Origin: Flavobacterium amniphilum
GTDB taxonomy: Bacteria; Bacteroidota; Bacteroidia; Flavobacteriales; Flavobacteriaceae
Direction of reading: 5' to 3'
Length of the DNA stretch: 64,000 nucleotides
Assembly (NCBI RefSeq): GCF_023634845.1
Contig: NZ_JAMLJL010000001.1
Coordinates: forward strand, 186,001-250,000
Positions 1 to 9,470 of this stretch are shown here, piece after piece. A model generated the notes under the pieces. The model did no database searches. It had not been told where the DNA came from and worked only from the letters and a program-made list of their open reading frames with translations. Both the position numbers and the translations under genes were made by a program. Numbering within the stretch: position 1 is the first letter of the stretch; every line of letters begins with the position of its first letter.

Positions 1-2
1 TC

Positions 3-266
3 CAGGCGGCAGGCGGAAGCATGATTATGCTTGCCAAAGGAAACCGCAGTAAAGATGTGATGAATGCGTGTAACAAATACGGAGGATTCTATTTAGGATC
101 GATTGGTGGTCCTGCTGCAATTTTGGCCAAAGAAAACATCTTATCGGTTGAAGTGGTTGATTTTGAAGAATTAGGAATGGAAGCCGTACGTAAGATTGAA
201 GTAAAAGATTTCCCGGCTTTCATCATAACGGATGATAAAGGAAATGATTTCTTTTCCAACTTATAA
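3..266 (+). CDS. Fumarate hydratase class I, C-terminal fragment
   Basis: This is the 3' end of a gene that begins before the window; the open frame runs from base 3 ([10 protein letters not shown]). It matches the C-terminal beta domain of iron-sulfur class I fumarases, which reversibly hydrate fumarate to malate in the TCA cycle. Diagnostic stretches are [29 protein letters not shown] and a final [10 protein letters not shown] followed by DDKGNDFF. About 87 residues are visible, so the catalytic iron-sulfur domain is outside. The ATG at base 21 is only an internal methionine. A bidirectional terminator follows. The family call is secure; class I rather than class II follows from the [13 protein letters not shown] sequence. 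Confidence 0.9.
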   Translation, partial: QAAGGSMIMLAKGNRSKDVMNACNKYGGFYLGSIGGPAAILAKENILSVEVVDFEELGMEAVRKIEVKDFPAFIITDDKGNDFFSNL

Positions 267-293
267 GATTTACAAAATAATTTATAAAAGAGA

Positions 294-327
294 AAACCCC
301 GGAGATGAACTTCGGGGTTTATTTTTA
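294..327 (+). terminator. Bidirectional rho-independent terminator
   Basis: A perfect 8-bp stem (294-301 with 313-320, AAACCCCG/CGGGGTTT) is followed by TATTTTTAT on the plus strand and by a T-rich tract on the minus strand. It lies between the convergent fumarase and methyltransferase genes and can serve both. Confidence 0.85.
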
Positions 328-348
328 TATGAATCTCAAAATCGATAA

Positions 349-1515
349 CTATTCAACATACAATACCAATCCTTTCAGGTAATGTCCTTCCGGGTGGTAA
401 ATATTTGTTGGATGATCAGGTCCTTGGGACAATTTGTGCAGAACCCTGATATTTCTTCCAGTTTCAATCGCAGCAGCAGCTACCGTATTGTAAAACAACA
501 CATCATCGATTACCTGCGAACAGGAGAATGTGAACAAAATTCCTTTGGGAGCCAATGCTTTTAATCCGGCAATGTTCAAACGTTTGTATGCTTGGGTAGC
601 CGTATGCTTGCTTTTGATACTTTTTGCAAAAGCCGGTGGATCCAGAACAATCACATCATATTGTTGGGTATGTTCTTTCATGAATTCGAATACATCTGAA
701 GCAACCGGACTATGATTAGACCCAGGGAAATTCAACTGCATGTTTTTATCGGCCAGATCAACGGCTTTTTGGGATATATCAACAGAAGTTACCAATTCGG
801 CACCGGCACTCATGGCATAGATAGAAAAACCTCCGGTATAACAGAATGTATTTAACACCTTTTTACCTTTCGCGTATTCACCCAAAAGTTTACGGTTATC
901 TCTCTGATCCAAAAAGAAACCTGTTTTTTGACCTTCCACCCAGTTTACGGCAAAGAGGATATTGTTTTCTTTTGCAACCGTATCAGTAGTGTCACCGAAA
1001 AGGAAAAAGTCTTTTCCGGTATTAGGTAGTGTACCGCTGCTTTTGCAGTAAACAGTTGTACAATGTTCAGGGAAATTGGTTTTGATTGCTTCCGCTATTT
1101 TTTCGATTTGGTAATAAATTCCGGAAGAATGTGCCTGTAATACCCAGTTCTTATCGTAATAATCGATAATCAAACCCGGAATACCGTCACCTTCACCATG
1201 GATCAAACGGAAAGCATTTGTAACTTCCAGATCCAATAATTTCAGTCGGAGTTCCCAGGCTGATTCCAGTTTTTCTTTCCAGAACGTTTCCGAAAAAGTT
1301 TCTTTGGCAAACATCAGAATACGGACCACGATACTTCCTTTATCACTAAAGTAACCGGTACCCAGATGGTTGTTATTGGAATCGACCACATCGATCATTT
1401 CACCATCGTTGATTTCCTGTGTCACACCATAAACGGCTCCACTGAAAACCCAGGGATGGCGTCGTTGAATTGATTTTTCTTTACCTGCTTTTAAGATAAC
1501 TTTCGGATAGGACAT
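349..1515 (-). CDS. rlmI: Class I SAM-dependent rRNA methyltransferase (RlmI/RlmK-like)
   Basis: Predicted 23S rRNA (cytosine-C5) methyltransferase, 388 aa, the usual length of the RlmI/YccW family. An N-terminal PUA-type RNA-binding domain (about residues 1-75, beginning SYPKVILKAGKEKS) is followed by a linker and a Rossmann-fold methyltransferase. The SAM-binding motif is LNTFCYTGGFSIYA, the acidic loop SVDIS, and the motif IV sequence VLDPPAFAKS lies near residue 292. A late FSCSQ motif also fits the family. The gene stands alone: upstream is a 200-bp gap holding a hairpin and a repeat element, downstream the shared terminator. The enzyme class is strongly supported; the precise target base (C1962 in E. 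coli) is inferred from the family. Confidence 0.85.
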   Translation of the reverse strand: MSYPKVILKAGKEKSIQRRHPWVFSGAVYGVTQEINDGEMIDVVDSNNNHLGTGYFSDKGSIVVRILMFAKETFSETFWKEKLESAWELRLKLLDLEVTNAFRLIHGEGDGIPGLIIDYYDKNWVLQAHSSGIYYQIEKIAEAIKTNFPEHCTTVYCKSSGTLPNTGKDFFLFGDTTDTVAKENNILFAVNWVEGQKTGFFLDQRDNRKLLGEYAKGKKVLNTFCYTGGFSIYAMSAGAELVTSVDISQKAVDLADKNMQLNFPGSNHSPVASDVFEFMKEHTQQYDVIVLDPPAFAKSIKSKHTATQAYKRLNIAGLKALAPKGILFTFSCSQVIDDVLFYNTVAAAAIETGRNIRVLHKLSQGPDHPTNIYHPEGHYLKGLVLYVE

Positions 1516-1534
1516 TTTGTATGAGTTTAGATGC

Positions 1535-1620
1535 GTGAGGGATGGAAGCAGTCTACCGTGTAGCGCGTACAGCCCGGCCGTTTTTTGTCCTGAATCCCTT
1601 CAGGGGCAAAAAAAGGACAC
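1535..1620. repeat. Degenerate intergenic repeat element, copy 1, with hairpin
   Basis: GATGGAAGCAG (1541-1551) and AGCGCGTACAGCCCGG (1562-1577) resemble the ends of the copies at 9388-9461 and 22851-22996. Inside lies a long stem-loop at 1581-1614 (CCTGAA/TTCAGG extended by a T-run pairing with an A-run). The element sits just upstream of the start of the methyltransferase gene. I recall similar repeats in other Flavobacterium genomes; this is memory, not a search. Confidence 0.55.
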
Positions 1621-1659
1621 GCCCAAATTATTTTGCAAAGCTATGATTTATTTTAATAA

Positions 1660-1686
1660 AAAAAGAGGCTGATTGCCCAACCTCTT
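1660..1686 (-). terminator. Putative terminator of the propeller-protein gene
   Basis: AAGAGG (1663-1668) pairs with CCTCTT (1681-1686) around a 12-nt loop. On the minus strand it is followed by a T-run (A-run at 1656-1664 on plus). It lies about 30 bp past the stop of the gene at 1715. The stem is short, so the call is moderate. Confidence 0.5.
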
Positions 1687-1714
1687 CTCTCGTTTTATAG
1701 TTTGAATTATTTGA

Positions 1715-4700
1715 TTATTTTTTAGTAAACTTTTTACTGATTGTCTTTTGTCCGTCGTTAACCTCCAGAACGTATAATCCGGCGGCTAAATCTGAAACAT
1801 TAATATCTTTTTGATTTAGTTTACCTGCTTTAATTCTCTGACCATTCAGATTATAAATAATATAAGACACACTTCTGTCATCAATCATGGTGATATTTAT
1901 GGTACTTTCAACCGGATTAGGATACATGTCAAAATCAAAAACACTAGCTTCATTGGCAATGGCCGTCGCATTAATGGTTTGCGGTGCCGCCGGTGCCCCG
2001 ATATTCACGGTATAATCTTCCACCTCTCCATAAGTGAAGGTTTCACAAGGCGAAGGTGCTGCGTTGTATTTCATCGAAACCCTCATTCTGGTTGTACCTG
2101 CCAAGGCTGATGCTGGCACGGTAAAAGTACTTGATAAATTAGCATTGCTTGAGGATGATCCCGAAGCAACTTGCTCAGTAGATTCGAAAGTTCCGTTTTT
2201 ATTGTAATCAATCCATACCGCCCAGAATTCAGTATAGGCAGAACCTGTAAAACCGGTGCTATAGGTAATCGTATTTGATCCATACGGAACATTCCCCACT
2301 AAGTTTGTGAAATCAGCATACCCAGCATTAGCTCCGGTTGCATTCGAAATTCCTCCTATGGCAACATAATCGATAAACTCATCTGCAACACTGTTCCCTT
2401 TAGAGGCACAATAGCTAATTGTAACCGGCGATGTCGTTACTGCAACCGTATTACTCGATGCTGATAAATTTCCGGCTGCATCCCTTGCTCTTACGGAAAA
2501 CGAATACGTTGTAGAAGATGTTAATCCGGAAACTGCAGCACTGTTAGTTGATGATGTTGAAAGTAAGGTTGCGCCATTATAAATATTATATCCGGTTACA
2601 CCTACATTATCTGTTGAGGCTGTCCAGGTTAAATTTGTTGATGTTGATGTTGTTCCCGAAGCAGCCAGATTAGTTGGTGCTGTAGGTGCCTGTGCATCTA
2701 CAACCGTATCAATAGAAGTCCGCCAAACTCCCCTTCCGTAAGTTCCTGCGGTAATATTGTTATCGACATAATTAATTTCCAGATCTGTTACCGGAACATT
2801 AGGCAGATTTGTATCGAAAGGTTCCCAAGCCGATAAACTGTCATCCCTGTAATACACTCCCAATGAAGTTCCTACATACAAAGGATTCAAAGAATTATTT
2901 CCCTGGTGTACAATTACATTTTTCCCAATTGATGGTAATCCAGTGTTGATACTGGCAAAAGTTGCACCGGAATCTGTTGATTTATACACCTGACCGGAAG
3001 TTCCCTGTGTCACAGCATACAGAATTGTACTATTTGAAGAATGGACCTTTATATCCTTAACTGTGGTAGGGAAAGTATAAATCAGAGTAAAAGTAGTTCC
3101 TTTATTTGTACTCTTGTATAAGTTAGCCGCATCAGATACATACATTACATTATCGTTAGAAGGATCAACGATTACATTTTCCACATTGGAAGAGAATGTA
3201 GTCGTACTTCCTGTCCATGAAGTTCCGTTTAATTTGTACACTTTTGTGTACCCTCCAAAGACTTCTCCGGCTGAGTTTATCGCCAAAGGAGTTACCCAGT
3301 TTCCGGTTGCAGGACCGGTAATTGTTGAAGTCAAACTGTTGCCTCCATTTGTTGTTACATATAGATTAGACCCTGACTGGATGAAACCATAATACTTACT
3401 GCTGTTATTAGGATCCACACCGGTATCCATACCATCAGCGCCATAATAATTTTTCCATTGACTACCACTGTAAGCATAACCTCCATTGTCCTGTAATCCA
3501 CCAACCATATTCCCGGAGGATTGTTTGGAAACTGCAATTTTATAAAATTGTCCAATTTGTAATCCTGTTGTCAAACTTGCGAAAGACGTTCCGTTATCTG
3601 AAGACACATAAATACCGCCATCACTTCCGCAGTATAATTTATCTCCATAATATCTCAGAAAATGAATATCAGCGTGTGTGTAAGTTGCCGAAGTTGGTGA
3701 GCTCCAGCTATTCACTTTAGTGAATGAAGCTCCTCCATTAGAACTTTTCCACACATTCAGACATCCTGTAAACACAACCTCTGCATTGGTTCTTGAAACA
3801 CCCAAAGCCATGTCATACCACGCCTGTGTCGATTCAAAAATGTCGTTGCTTGCGGCAGTTTTTGAGAATGATGTTCCACTGTTTGTGGAACGGTACAATC
3901 CCTGAAAGCCATTTCCAGTCGTTGCGCTTAAAACATATACATATGCTGAATTTGCAGGTGTAACTTCAATAGCTAATCTACCTGAACTTGCAGGTAATCC
4001 TGAAGTAACTGCAGAAAATGTTGCTCCAGCGTCTGTTGATTTATAGAAAGCTGATGAAGTAACGGCATATACTGTATTAGGATCACCCGGTTTCAATTTA
4101 ATATCTTTAATATTACCGCTCAAAACATTCGTCCAAGCCACTCCGGCATTAGTAGTTCTATATAAACCTGCACTGGTAGCTACCCATAGGGTACTGGGAT
4201 TTGTAGGATGAATAAAAATATCTGCCGCCCTTGTAGATGTATTGGCAAATGATAATCCGGTGGTATTCCATGTGGCTCCTCCATCAGTTGATTTCAAAAC
4301 TCCAATTGAATAAGTATCACCAGCATCTTTATCTCCAGTTGCAATATAAATTATATTGGAATTTGTGGGATCTGTAACGATTCCTGAGACACCAATTTGT
4401 GGCAACTCATCGGATAATGGCATCCAGCTGCTTCCTGCGTTTGTTGATTTCCATATACCTCCAGCCGGGGTACCAACATAAATGACACTTGCATTATTGG
4501 GATCAACATATACTACATTAACCCTTCCCTGACCAGCCGACCAAGATCCGGTGATGGTATGAGAAAATGGTCCAACAGGTTGCCAATTAGTTACTTTAGC
4601 AGATAAAGTATTTCTTTTAGATTTTTTAGCATTCTTTTTACTCTTCCAGGCAGCCCATGTTTCTGAAGGTGTGATTAAAGTCCCGTTTGGATGCGAATTA

Positions 4701-4957
4701 CTCCTCCAATAATACTCCCAACGCATGAAAGGTTTGTATCCTGATCCTTTTTTATTTTTATCATGATTTGACCAATAAGCATCAAAAGAAGCTACCATCT
4801 GATCAATGGTTAATTCTTTTCCTTTTGCTTTCATTGTAGCGTCAGCCATCCAGGGTGCATCTGAATTAAACTGAGCAGACATATTTAATGAAGGAGCCAA
4901 AACTAACATCCCAATCTTCATTAAGAAAGTAATTTTTTTAAATGCCCTGTTTTCCAT
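1715..4957 (-). CDS. T9SS-exported Asp-box beta-propeller protein with FN3 and GEVED domains
   Basis: A 1080-aa secreted protein of unknown specific role. A hydrophobic N-terminal signal-like stretch (about residues 10-28) is followed by roughly ten Asp-box/BNR-type repeats between residues 130 and 750, such as STDGGATW, TTNAGVAW, STDAGATF and STDSGATF; this is the pattern of sialidase/VPS10-type propellers. A fibronectin type III domain follows (about 756-845), then a GEVED domain (about 847-979, ending YGEVEDYTVNIG) and a T9SS type A sorting domain (about 1000-1080, with FDFDMYPNPV and a Lys-rich end). The last 325 residues are paralogous to those of the M4 protease directly upstream, so both probably leave by the same route. 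No catalytic residues are evident; a binding or adhesion role is an inference. Confidence 0.85.
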   Translation of the reverse strand: MENRAFKKITFLMKIGMLVLAPSLNMSAQFNSDAPWMADATMKAKGKELTIDQMVASFDAYWSNHDKNKKGSGYKPFMRWEYYWRSNSHPNGTLITPSETWAAWKSKKNAKKSKRNTLSAKVTNWQPVGPFSHTITGSWSAGQGRVNVVYVDPNNASVIYVGTPAGGIWKSTNAGSSWMPLSDELPQIGVSGIVTDPTNSNIIYIATGDKDAGDTYSIGVLKSTDGGATWNTTGLSFANTSTRAADIFIHPTNPSTLWVATSAGLYRTTNAGVAWTNVLSGNIKDIKLKPGDPNTVYAVTSSAFYKSTDAGATFSAVTSGLPASSGRLAIEVTPANSAYVYVLSATTGNGFQGLYRSTNSGTSFSKTAASNDIFESTQAWYDMALGVSRTNAEVVFTGCLNVWKSSNGGASFTKVNSWSSPTSATYTHADIHFLRYYGDKLYCGSDGGIYVSSDNGTSFASLTTGLQIGQFYKIAVSKQSSGNMVGGLQDNGGYAYSGSQWKNYYGADGMDTGVDPNNSSKYYGFIQSGSNLYVTTNGGNSLTSTITGPATGNWVTPLAINSAGEVFGGYTKVYKLNGTSWTGSTTTFSSNVENVIVDPSNDNVMYVSDAANLYKSTNKGTTFTLIYTFPTTVKDIKVHSSNSTILYAVTQGTSGQVYKSTDSGATFASINTGLPSIGKNVIVHQGNNSLNPLYVGTSLGVYYRDDSLSAWEPFDTNLPNVPVTDLEINYVDNNITAGTYGRGVWRTSIDTVVDAQAPTAPTNLAASGTTSTSTNLTWTASTDNVGVTGYNIYNGATLLSTSSTNSAAVSGLTSSTTYSFSVRARDAAGNLSASSNTVAVTTSPVTISYCASKGNSVADEFIDYVAIGGISNATGANAGYADFTNLVGNVPYGSNTITYSTGFTGSAYTEFWAVWIDYNKNGTFESTEQVASGSSSSNANLSSTFTVPASALAGTTRMRVSMKYNAAPSPCETFTYGEVEDYTVNIGAPAAPQTINATAIANEASVFDFDMYPNPVESTINITMIDDRSVSYIIYNLNGQRIKAGKLNQKDINVSDLAAGLYVLEVNDGQKTISKKFTKK

Positions 4958-4970
4958 GCTTTTTAGTTTT

Positions 4971-5002
4971 AAAGAAAAAAAGAGACCTCATGTGAGGTCT
5001 CT
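4971..5002 (-). terminator. Rho-independent terminator of the M4 protease gene
   Basis: A perfect 10-bp inverted repeat (AGAGACCTCA at 4981-4990 with TGAGGTCTCT at 4993-5002) lies 15 bp past the protease stop. It is followed on the minus strand by a T-rich run. Confidence 0.85.
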
Positions 5003-5016
5003 TGATTAAAGTTTTT

Positions 5017-7749
5017 CTATTTTTTAGCGAACTTTTTAGTGATCGCTTTTTGTCCGTCATTAACTTCCAAGATGTATAATCCTGAAGCCAAATCAGAAAC
5101 GTTGATTTCCTGACCTCTCAATTTTCCGGTTTTTAATGATTGACCCATTAAATTGAAAATCTGGTAAGAAACACTGCGGTTATCCAACATTCTGATGCTT
5201 AATGTGTTTTCTGTTGGGTTTGGATACATATCGAAGTCGAATACATTTGATTCGTCAGCGATAGTAGCATCACCACCTACGGTAGCAATTGCAGAAGCAC
5301 CGATATTAACCGTATAATCTTCAACTTCACCATATGTAAAAGTTTCACAAGCAGTTGAAGTAGCACCATATTTCATTTGAACCCTCATTCTGGTATTACC
5401 TGCCAAAGCAGTTGTAGGTACGGTGAAAGTTGATGATAAGTTTCCGCTGCTTGAAGAAGAACCAGCTACCACTTTTTCTGATGTTTCAAATGTACCGTTT
5501 TTGTTGTAATCGATCCAGATTGACCAGTATTCAGTATAAGCAGACCCTGTGAATCCGGCACTGAAAACGATAGTGTTTGAACCATAAGGAAGATTAGCCA
5601 CTAAAGCAGTGAAGTTTCCGTAACCTGCATTAGCACCTGTAGTATTAGTCATTCCGTTAAGCGCCACGTAGTCGATGTATTCGTCAACCACACTGTTTCC
5701 TTTAGAATTACAATAAGTAGTTCCTCCCGCTAAAGTAGTTACGTTAACCGCGTTACTTGCAGCTGATAAATTTCCGGCAGCATCTTTTGCTTTTACTGTG
5801 AATGTGTAAGCAGTTGAAGCTGTTAATCCGGCTACAGTAGCTGAATTAGTAGTAGCAGTCGTAACTAAAGTAGAACCGTTGTAAATGTTATATCCGGTAA
5901 CCGCAACATTGTCTGTTGAAGCTGTCCAAGTCAAATTCGTAGAAGAAGAAGTTGTTCCGGATGCAGCAAGGCTTGTTGGTGTTGAAGGCGGAGTTGTATC
6001 TGTACCACCACCTGAATAAGCAGCACCTACACCTACAGCATACCATGCATTTGTAGTAGCGATTACTTCAGCAGATCCGGCTCCGTATAATTCGGTAGCC
6101 GATTGGATTGAATAGGTTCTTGCATTTGCAAAAGTTGAATTTGCCGATAGGTAGTTTGCTTCAGTACGGTAAGCAATTTTAGCCGCTTTATCTACTGTGA
6201 TACCTGTAACGTTAAATGCATTACCAATGTCGTTTGTTCCTGATTTACCTACAGATAAAATATAGAACCAGTGGTTCAATACACCTGAGTTTGTGTGTAC
6301 ACCACAGTAGTCGTTTGACTGAGTAGGTGTACAGTTAGGATTCACCCAGTAAGTTCCGCCGTAAGTATCCGGTTGGCCTTCAGCATTAGGGTTGCTCATG
6401 GAACGTAACGCTGCGTGACCAGATCTCATTTCGATATCTTCACCGATTAACCAAGGTTGTTTCGATGGTGCAGCAAAGAATTCTACACAAGCTGCCCAGA
6501 TATCAGAGAAACCTTCATTCATGGCTCCTGATTCTTTTTGGTAAGCAAGATCTGCCGTATAGGTACAAACCGCGTGACCGATTTCGTGTGCTGCAACGTC
6601 TAAAGAAGTCAATGCATTGAATCCTCCTGATCCGCTACCGTCACCATATGTCATACGTGAACCATCCCAGTAAGCATTGTTATAGTTACTGCTGTAGTGA
6701 ACATAACTGTTGATTTTAGCTCCGGCATTGTTGAAGCTGTTTCTTGAATGTACCGTGTTGAAATAGTCGTAAGTCATTTCGGCACCCCAATGTGCATCCA
6801 AAGCTGCATTATCTTTATTGGTATTATTAAATTCAGCAGCCGTCCAGTTGTTATCTGTATCTGTAAAATTTACAGCAGCTGAATAATTAGTACCTTTTTT
6901 CATGTTATAGGTTTGCATTCCGCCACTTCTTGTGTTATCCTGCAGGATATAAGAAGAACCGCTTAACAAGGTTTGGATGGTTTGTGAACCGCTGTAACGT
7001 GTAGCTGCTGTTGCGGCCACAACCATAGAAGGTACCTTGAACAAATCTACGTAAGTTCCTCCGGCATCCAGATGCTTACCATGGCTATGCTCCCCAACGT
7101 GTTTGATTGTCGCGTTGTAAAAAAGGATTTGTCCGTTTTTGGCATCCACATAAACATCTCCCCTGCTAACTGGTGCTGTTGCGTAGATATCAAATTTATA
7201 GGCCAATTTAACCTCATTACCATCAACCGGTAATAATACCAATTCTCCAGATGGTTTTGAATAATTCATTTTAGAAGCTTCGGCAGAATTATCCCACATG
7301 TATTGCTTCGCCCCGATTTGTGCAATTGCTTTATTTAAAGCAGCATCTGCAGAAAGGGAAGCTCTTGTATCGATGTCACCGATGTTGTAATATTCACCCG
7401 ACATGGATTTCACTTTTCCATTTTTAGAATGCACAGAATAACTGGCAAATTCTACTTTAATTCCTTGATGGAATAATTGAAATTTTTCGTGGGTAAACCC
7501 TAGATTGTCTGAATCTGTTTTGATTTTTGAGAAGGCCTGATTCCCTCTTAGGCCTAATTGGGTTTTGAATAACGTTTGGGAATCTGAACTTTTGTAGCCG
7601 GCATCTTCGTTGAAAGAAATAAATCCGGGAGTTCCGTTTTGGTTTTTTTCAATTTTGTTTACGTTCTTGTCTGTTTCCTGTGCAAAGGAAGACAAAGTAA
7701 ACAACGACAATGCGGTAAGCGAGGCTAAACCGCGTAGTTGTTTTCTCAT
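5017..7749 (-). CDS. Secreted M4 (thermolysin-like) metalloprotease with FN3, GEVED and T9SS tail
   Basis: A 910-aa extracellular zinc endopeptidase. A signal peptide (residues 1-23, ending SSFAQ) precedes an FTP/PepSY-type propeptide (about 40-220). The catalytic domain carries the zinc motif HEIGH near residue 388, the third-ligand helix NEGFSDIW, and the histidine motif HTNSGVLNHWFY, so all expected active-site elements are present. Next come an FN3 domain (about 586-675), a GEVED domain (about 678-813) and a T9SS type A sorting domain (last 75 residues, FDFDMYPNPT). Family knowledge says the prosequence is removed after export and the enzyme acts in general protein degradation. It lies upstream of, and shares its tail with, the propeller protein; a terminator separates the two, so they are probably separate transcripts. 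Confidence 0.95.
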   Translation of the reverse strand: MRKQLRGLASLTALSLFTLSSFAQETDKNVNKIEKNQNGTPGFISFNEDAGYKSSDSQTLFKTQLGLRGNQAFSKIKTDSDNLGFTHEKFQLFHQGIKVEFASYSVHSKNGKVKSMSGEYYNIGDIDTRASLSADAALNKAIAQIGAKQYMWDNSAEASKMNYSKPSGELVLLPVDGNEVKLAYKFDIYATAPVSRGDVYVDAKNGQILFYNATIKHVGEHSHGKHLDAGGTYVDLFKVPSMVVAATAATRYSGSQTIQTLLSGSSYILQDNTRSGGMQTYNMKKGTNYSAAVNFTDTDNNWTAAEFNNTNKDNAALDAHWGAEMTYDYFNTVHSRNSFNNAGAKINSYVHYSSNYNNAYWDGSRMTYGDGSGSGGFNALTSLDVAAHEIGHAVCTYTADLAYQKESGAMNEGFSDIWAACVEFFAAPSKQPWLIGEDIEMRSGHAALRSMSNPNAEGQPDTYGGTYWVNPNCTPTQSNDYCGVHTNSGVLNHWFYILSVGKSGTNDIGNAFNVTGITVDKAAKIAYRTEANYLSANSTFANARTYSIQSATELYGAGSAEVIATTNAWYAVGVGAAYSGGGTDTTPPSTPTSLAASGTTSSSTNLTWTASTDNVAVTGYNIYNGSTLVTTATTNSATVAGLTASTAYTFTVKAKDAAGNLSAASNAVNVTTLAGGTTYCNSKGNSVVDEYIDYVALNGMTNTTGANAGYGNFTALVANLPYGSNTIVFSAGFTGSAYTEYWSIWIDYNKNGTFETSEKVVAGSSSSSGNLSSTFTVPTTALAGNTRMRVQMKYGATSTACETFTYGEVEDYTVNIGASAIATVGGDATIADESNVFDFDMYPNPTENTLSIRMLDNRSVSYQIFNLMGQSLKTGKLRGQEINVSDLASGLYILEVNDGQKAITKKFAKK

Positions 7750-7925
7750 AGTTTGTTTGGTTTTGGTTGGTTAATAATTTGTTTTTCTTGTCAAAAAATC
7801 AATATTTATGCATAATTCTTAACAATTACAAAAACTAAGCAAAACGTGTTGTTTTTTGACATTTTTCAATGATAAACGCGTTTTATTCATTTAAAACCAA
7901 AAATATGTTAAAATATTGAAATAAA

Positions 7926-7944
7926 AATATGGTAAAACCATATT
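7926..7944. promoter_or_regulatory. Inverted repeat upstream of the M4 protease
   Basis: AATATGGT-AAA-ACCATATT is a perfect 8-bp palindrome with a 3-nt spacer, about 180 bp upstream of the protease start. It could be an operator or just an AT-rich hairpin; nothing in the window identifies a cognate regulator. A CAAAAATA -7-like box (minus strand) occurs nearby at 7898-7905 without a clear -33. Confidence 0.3.
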
Positions 7945-7963
7945 ATTTGTTAATACCATAACA

Positions 7964-7993
7964 AAAAAAGGCCGTGATTATCACGGCCTTTTT
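7964..7993 (-). terminator. Strong terminator of the scoAB operon
   Basis: A 13-bp perfect stem (7965-7977 with 7981-7993, core AAGGCCGTGA) has a TTA loop and T-runs on both strands. It lies 20 bp beyond the scoB stop. Confidence 0.9.
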
Positions 7994-8013
7994 AAAGATT
8001 TTTAAATTATAAT

Positions 8014-8670
8014 TTAAAATACCATTTCCGGTATTTCCCCTTCAATGATAAGGTTTGCCTCGGTTGCATTAATAATATCTTCGACAGAAACACCCGGTGC
8101 TCTTTCCAATAATTTGAAACCATTTGGCGTAATTTCAAGAACCGCTAATTCAGTTACTACTTTTTTAACACAACCAACACCTGTTAGTGGTAAAGTACAT
8201 TTTTTTAAGATTTTAGATTCTCCTGCTTTATTCACGTGCATCATGGCAACAATGATATTTTCTGCAGAAGCTACTAAATCCATGGCTCCTCCCATTCCTT
8301 TAACCATTTTCCCCGGAATTTTCCAGTTAGCAATATCGCCGTTTTCAGAAACTTCCATAGCGCCTAAAATAGTTAAATCCACTTTCTGCGCACGGATCAT
8401 TCCAAAACTGAAAGCTGAATCAAAGAAACTTGCTCCAGGCAATGTTGTAATGGTTTGCTTTCCGGCATTGATCACATCAGCATCTTCTTCTCCTTCAAAA
8501 GGAAAAGGGCCCATACCTAAAACACCGTTTTCCGATTGGAATTCAACCGAAATATCTTCACGTACATAATTGGCAACCAAAGTAGGTATCCCTATACCTA
8601 AATTTACATAATAACCATCTTTTACTTCTTTAGCTATTCTTTTTGCAATTTCTTCTTTACCTAATGCCAT
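8014..8670 (-). CDS. scoB: 3-oxoacid CoA-transferase subunit B
   Basis: Beta subunit (218 aa) of a class I CoA-transferase, moving CoA between succinyl-CoA or acetyl-CoA and a 3-oxoacid such as acetoacetate. The N-terminus (IAKRIAKEVKDGYYVNLGIGIPTLVANY) and the catalytic-glutamate motif SENGVLGMGP are diagnostic, and the C-terminal part GVGCVKKVVTELAV is typical. The gene begins 2 nt after the scoA stop, so the two are translated together and form a heteromeric enzyme. A strong terminator closes the operon. Specificity (succinyl- versus acetyl-CoA donor) cannot be decided from sequence alone. Confidence 0.92.
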   Translation of the reverse strand: MALGKEEIAKRIAKEVKDGYYVNLGIGIPTLVANYVREDISVEFQSENGVLGMGPFPFEGEEDADVINAGKQTITTLPGASFFDSAFSFGMIRAQKVDLTILGAMEVSENGDIANWKIPGKMVKGMGGAMDLVASAENIIVAMMHVNKAGESKILKKCTLPLTGVGCVKKVVTELAVLEITPNGFKLLERAPGVSVEDIINATEANLIIEGEIPEMVF

Positions 8671-8672
8671 GA

Positions 8673-9374
8673 TTAACTTTTTTGTCTTACGGTACGTTGT
8701 TCAATTCTCTTTTCAAATTTCTCTCCCTGAAAAATACGGTTGATCATAATTCCCGGAATATGAATTTGATTGGGATCCAAAGTCCCTGCAGGTACAAGCT
8801 CTTCCACTTCAGCAATAGTAATTTTTGCAGCTCCGGCCATACAAGCATTGAAGTTACGTGCGGTTCCTTTAAAAATCAGGTTTCCGGCTTCATCGCCTTT
8901 CCATGCTTTTACGATTGAAAAATCAGCTTTATAAGCTAATTCCATCACGTGCATTTTACCATTGAACTCCCTTGTTTCTTTTCCTTCGGCTACTTCGGTA
9001 CCAAAACCGGCAGGTGTAAAAAAAGCAGGAATTCCGGCTTGGGCAGCACGGCATTTTTCGGCTAAAGTTCCCTGTGGAGTCAATTCAACTTCCAATTCTC
9101 CTGAAAGCATCTGACGCTCAAATTCGGCGTTTTCACCCACATAAGAAGAAATCATTTTTTTGATCTGACGTTTTTGTAATAACAATCCTAATCCGAAATC
9201 GTCAACTCCTGCATTGTTAGAAATACAGGTTAAATCCGTTATATTTTTTTCCACCAATTCGGCGATACTATTTTCAGGAATTCCACAAAGGCCGAAACCT
9301 CCCAGCATGATCGTCTGACCATCTTTAATATCGTGCAATGCCTCTTGAACGTTGTTTACTTTTCTGTTAATCAT
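8673..9374 (-). CDS. scoA: 3-oxoacid CoA-transferase subunit A
   Basis: Alpha subunit (233 aa) of the same CoA-transferase. The glycine-rich motif [11 protein letters not shown] near residue 25, [16 protein letters not shown] and [20 protein letters not shown] match the family. It probably works in ketone-body, branched-chain amino-acid or fatty-acid catabolism in the cytoplasm. It is first in a two-gene operon with scoB. The roughly 95 bp upstream, up to the PBP1A stop, is occupied by a degenerate repeat element, so the promoter would have to lie in or before that element; no clear -7/-33 pair was found. Confidence 0.92.
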   Translation of the reverse strand: MINRKVNNVQEALHDIKDGQTIMLGGFGLCGIPENSIAELVEKNITDLTCISNNAGVDDFGLGLLLQKRQIKKMISSYVGENAEFERQMLSGELEVELTPQGTLAEKCRAAQAGIPAFFTPAGFGTEVAEGKETREFNGKMHVMELAYKADFSIVKAWKGDEAGNLIFKGTARNFNACMAGAAKITIAEVEELVPAGTLDPNQIHIPGIMINRIFQGEKFEKRIEQRTVRQKS

Positions 9375-9387
9375 TAGTTGGTTGTTT

Positions 9388-9461
9388 TAGTCCAGATGGA
9401 AGCAGCATCCTTTTATTATTTTAAAATAAGAGATACAGCCTACAACAGCTGGAAAAGCTTC
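9388..9461. repeat. Degenerate intergenic repeat element, copy 2
   Basis: GATGGAAGCAGCATCC (9395-9410), an AT-rich centre with TTATTTTAAAATAA-type symmetry, then AGATACAGCC and AACAGCTGGAAAAGCTT fill almost all of the gap between the PBP1A stop and the scoA start. The end motifs resemble copies 1 and 3. It is a non-coding, probably mobile or structured repeat; family identity is recalled rather than searched. Confidence 0.6.
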
Positions 9462-9470
9462 AAATACAAT

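Noticed and set aside
8045..8569. Long open frame antisense to scoB
   Set aside because: No family resemblance, and it mirrors a well-supported enzyme gene; codon pattern belongs to the sense strand.
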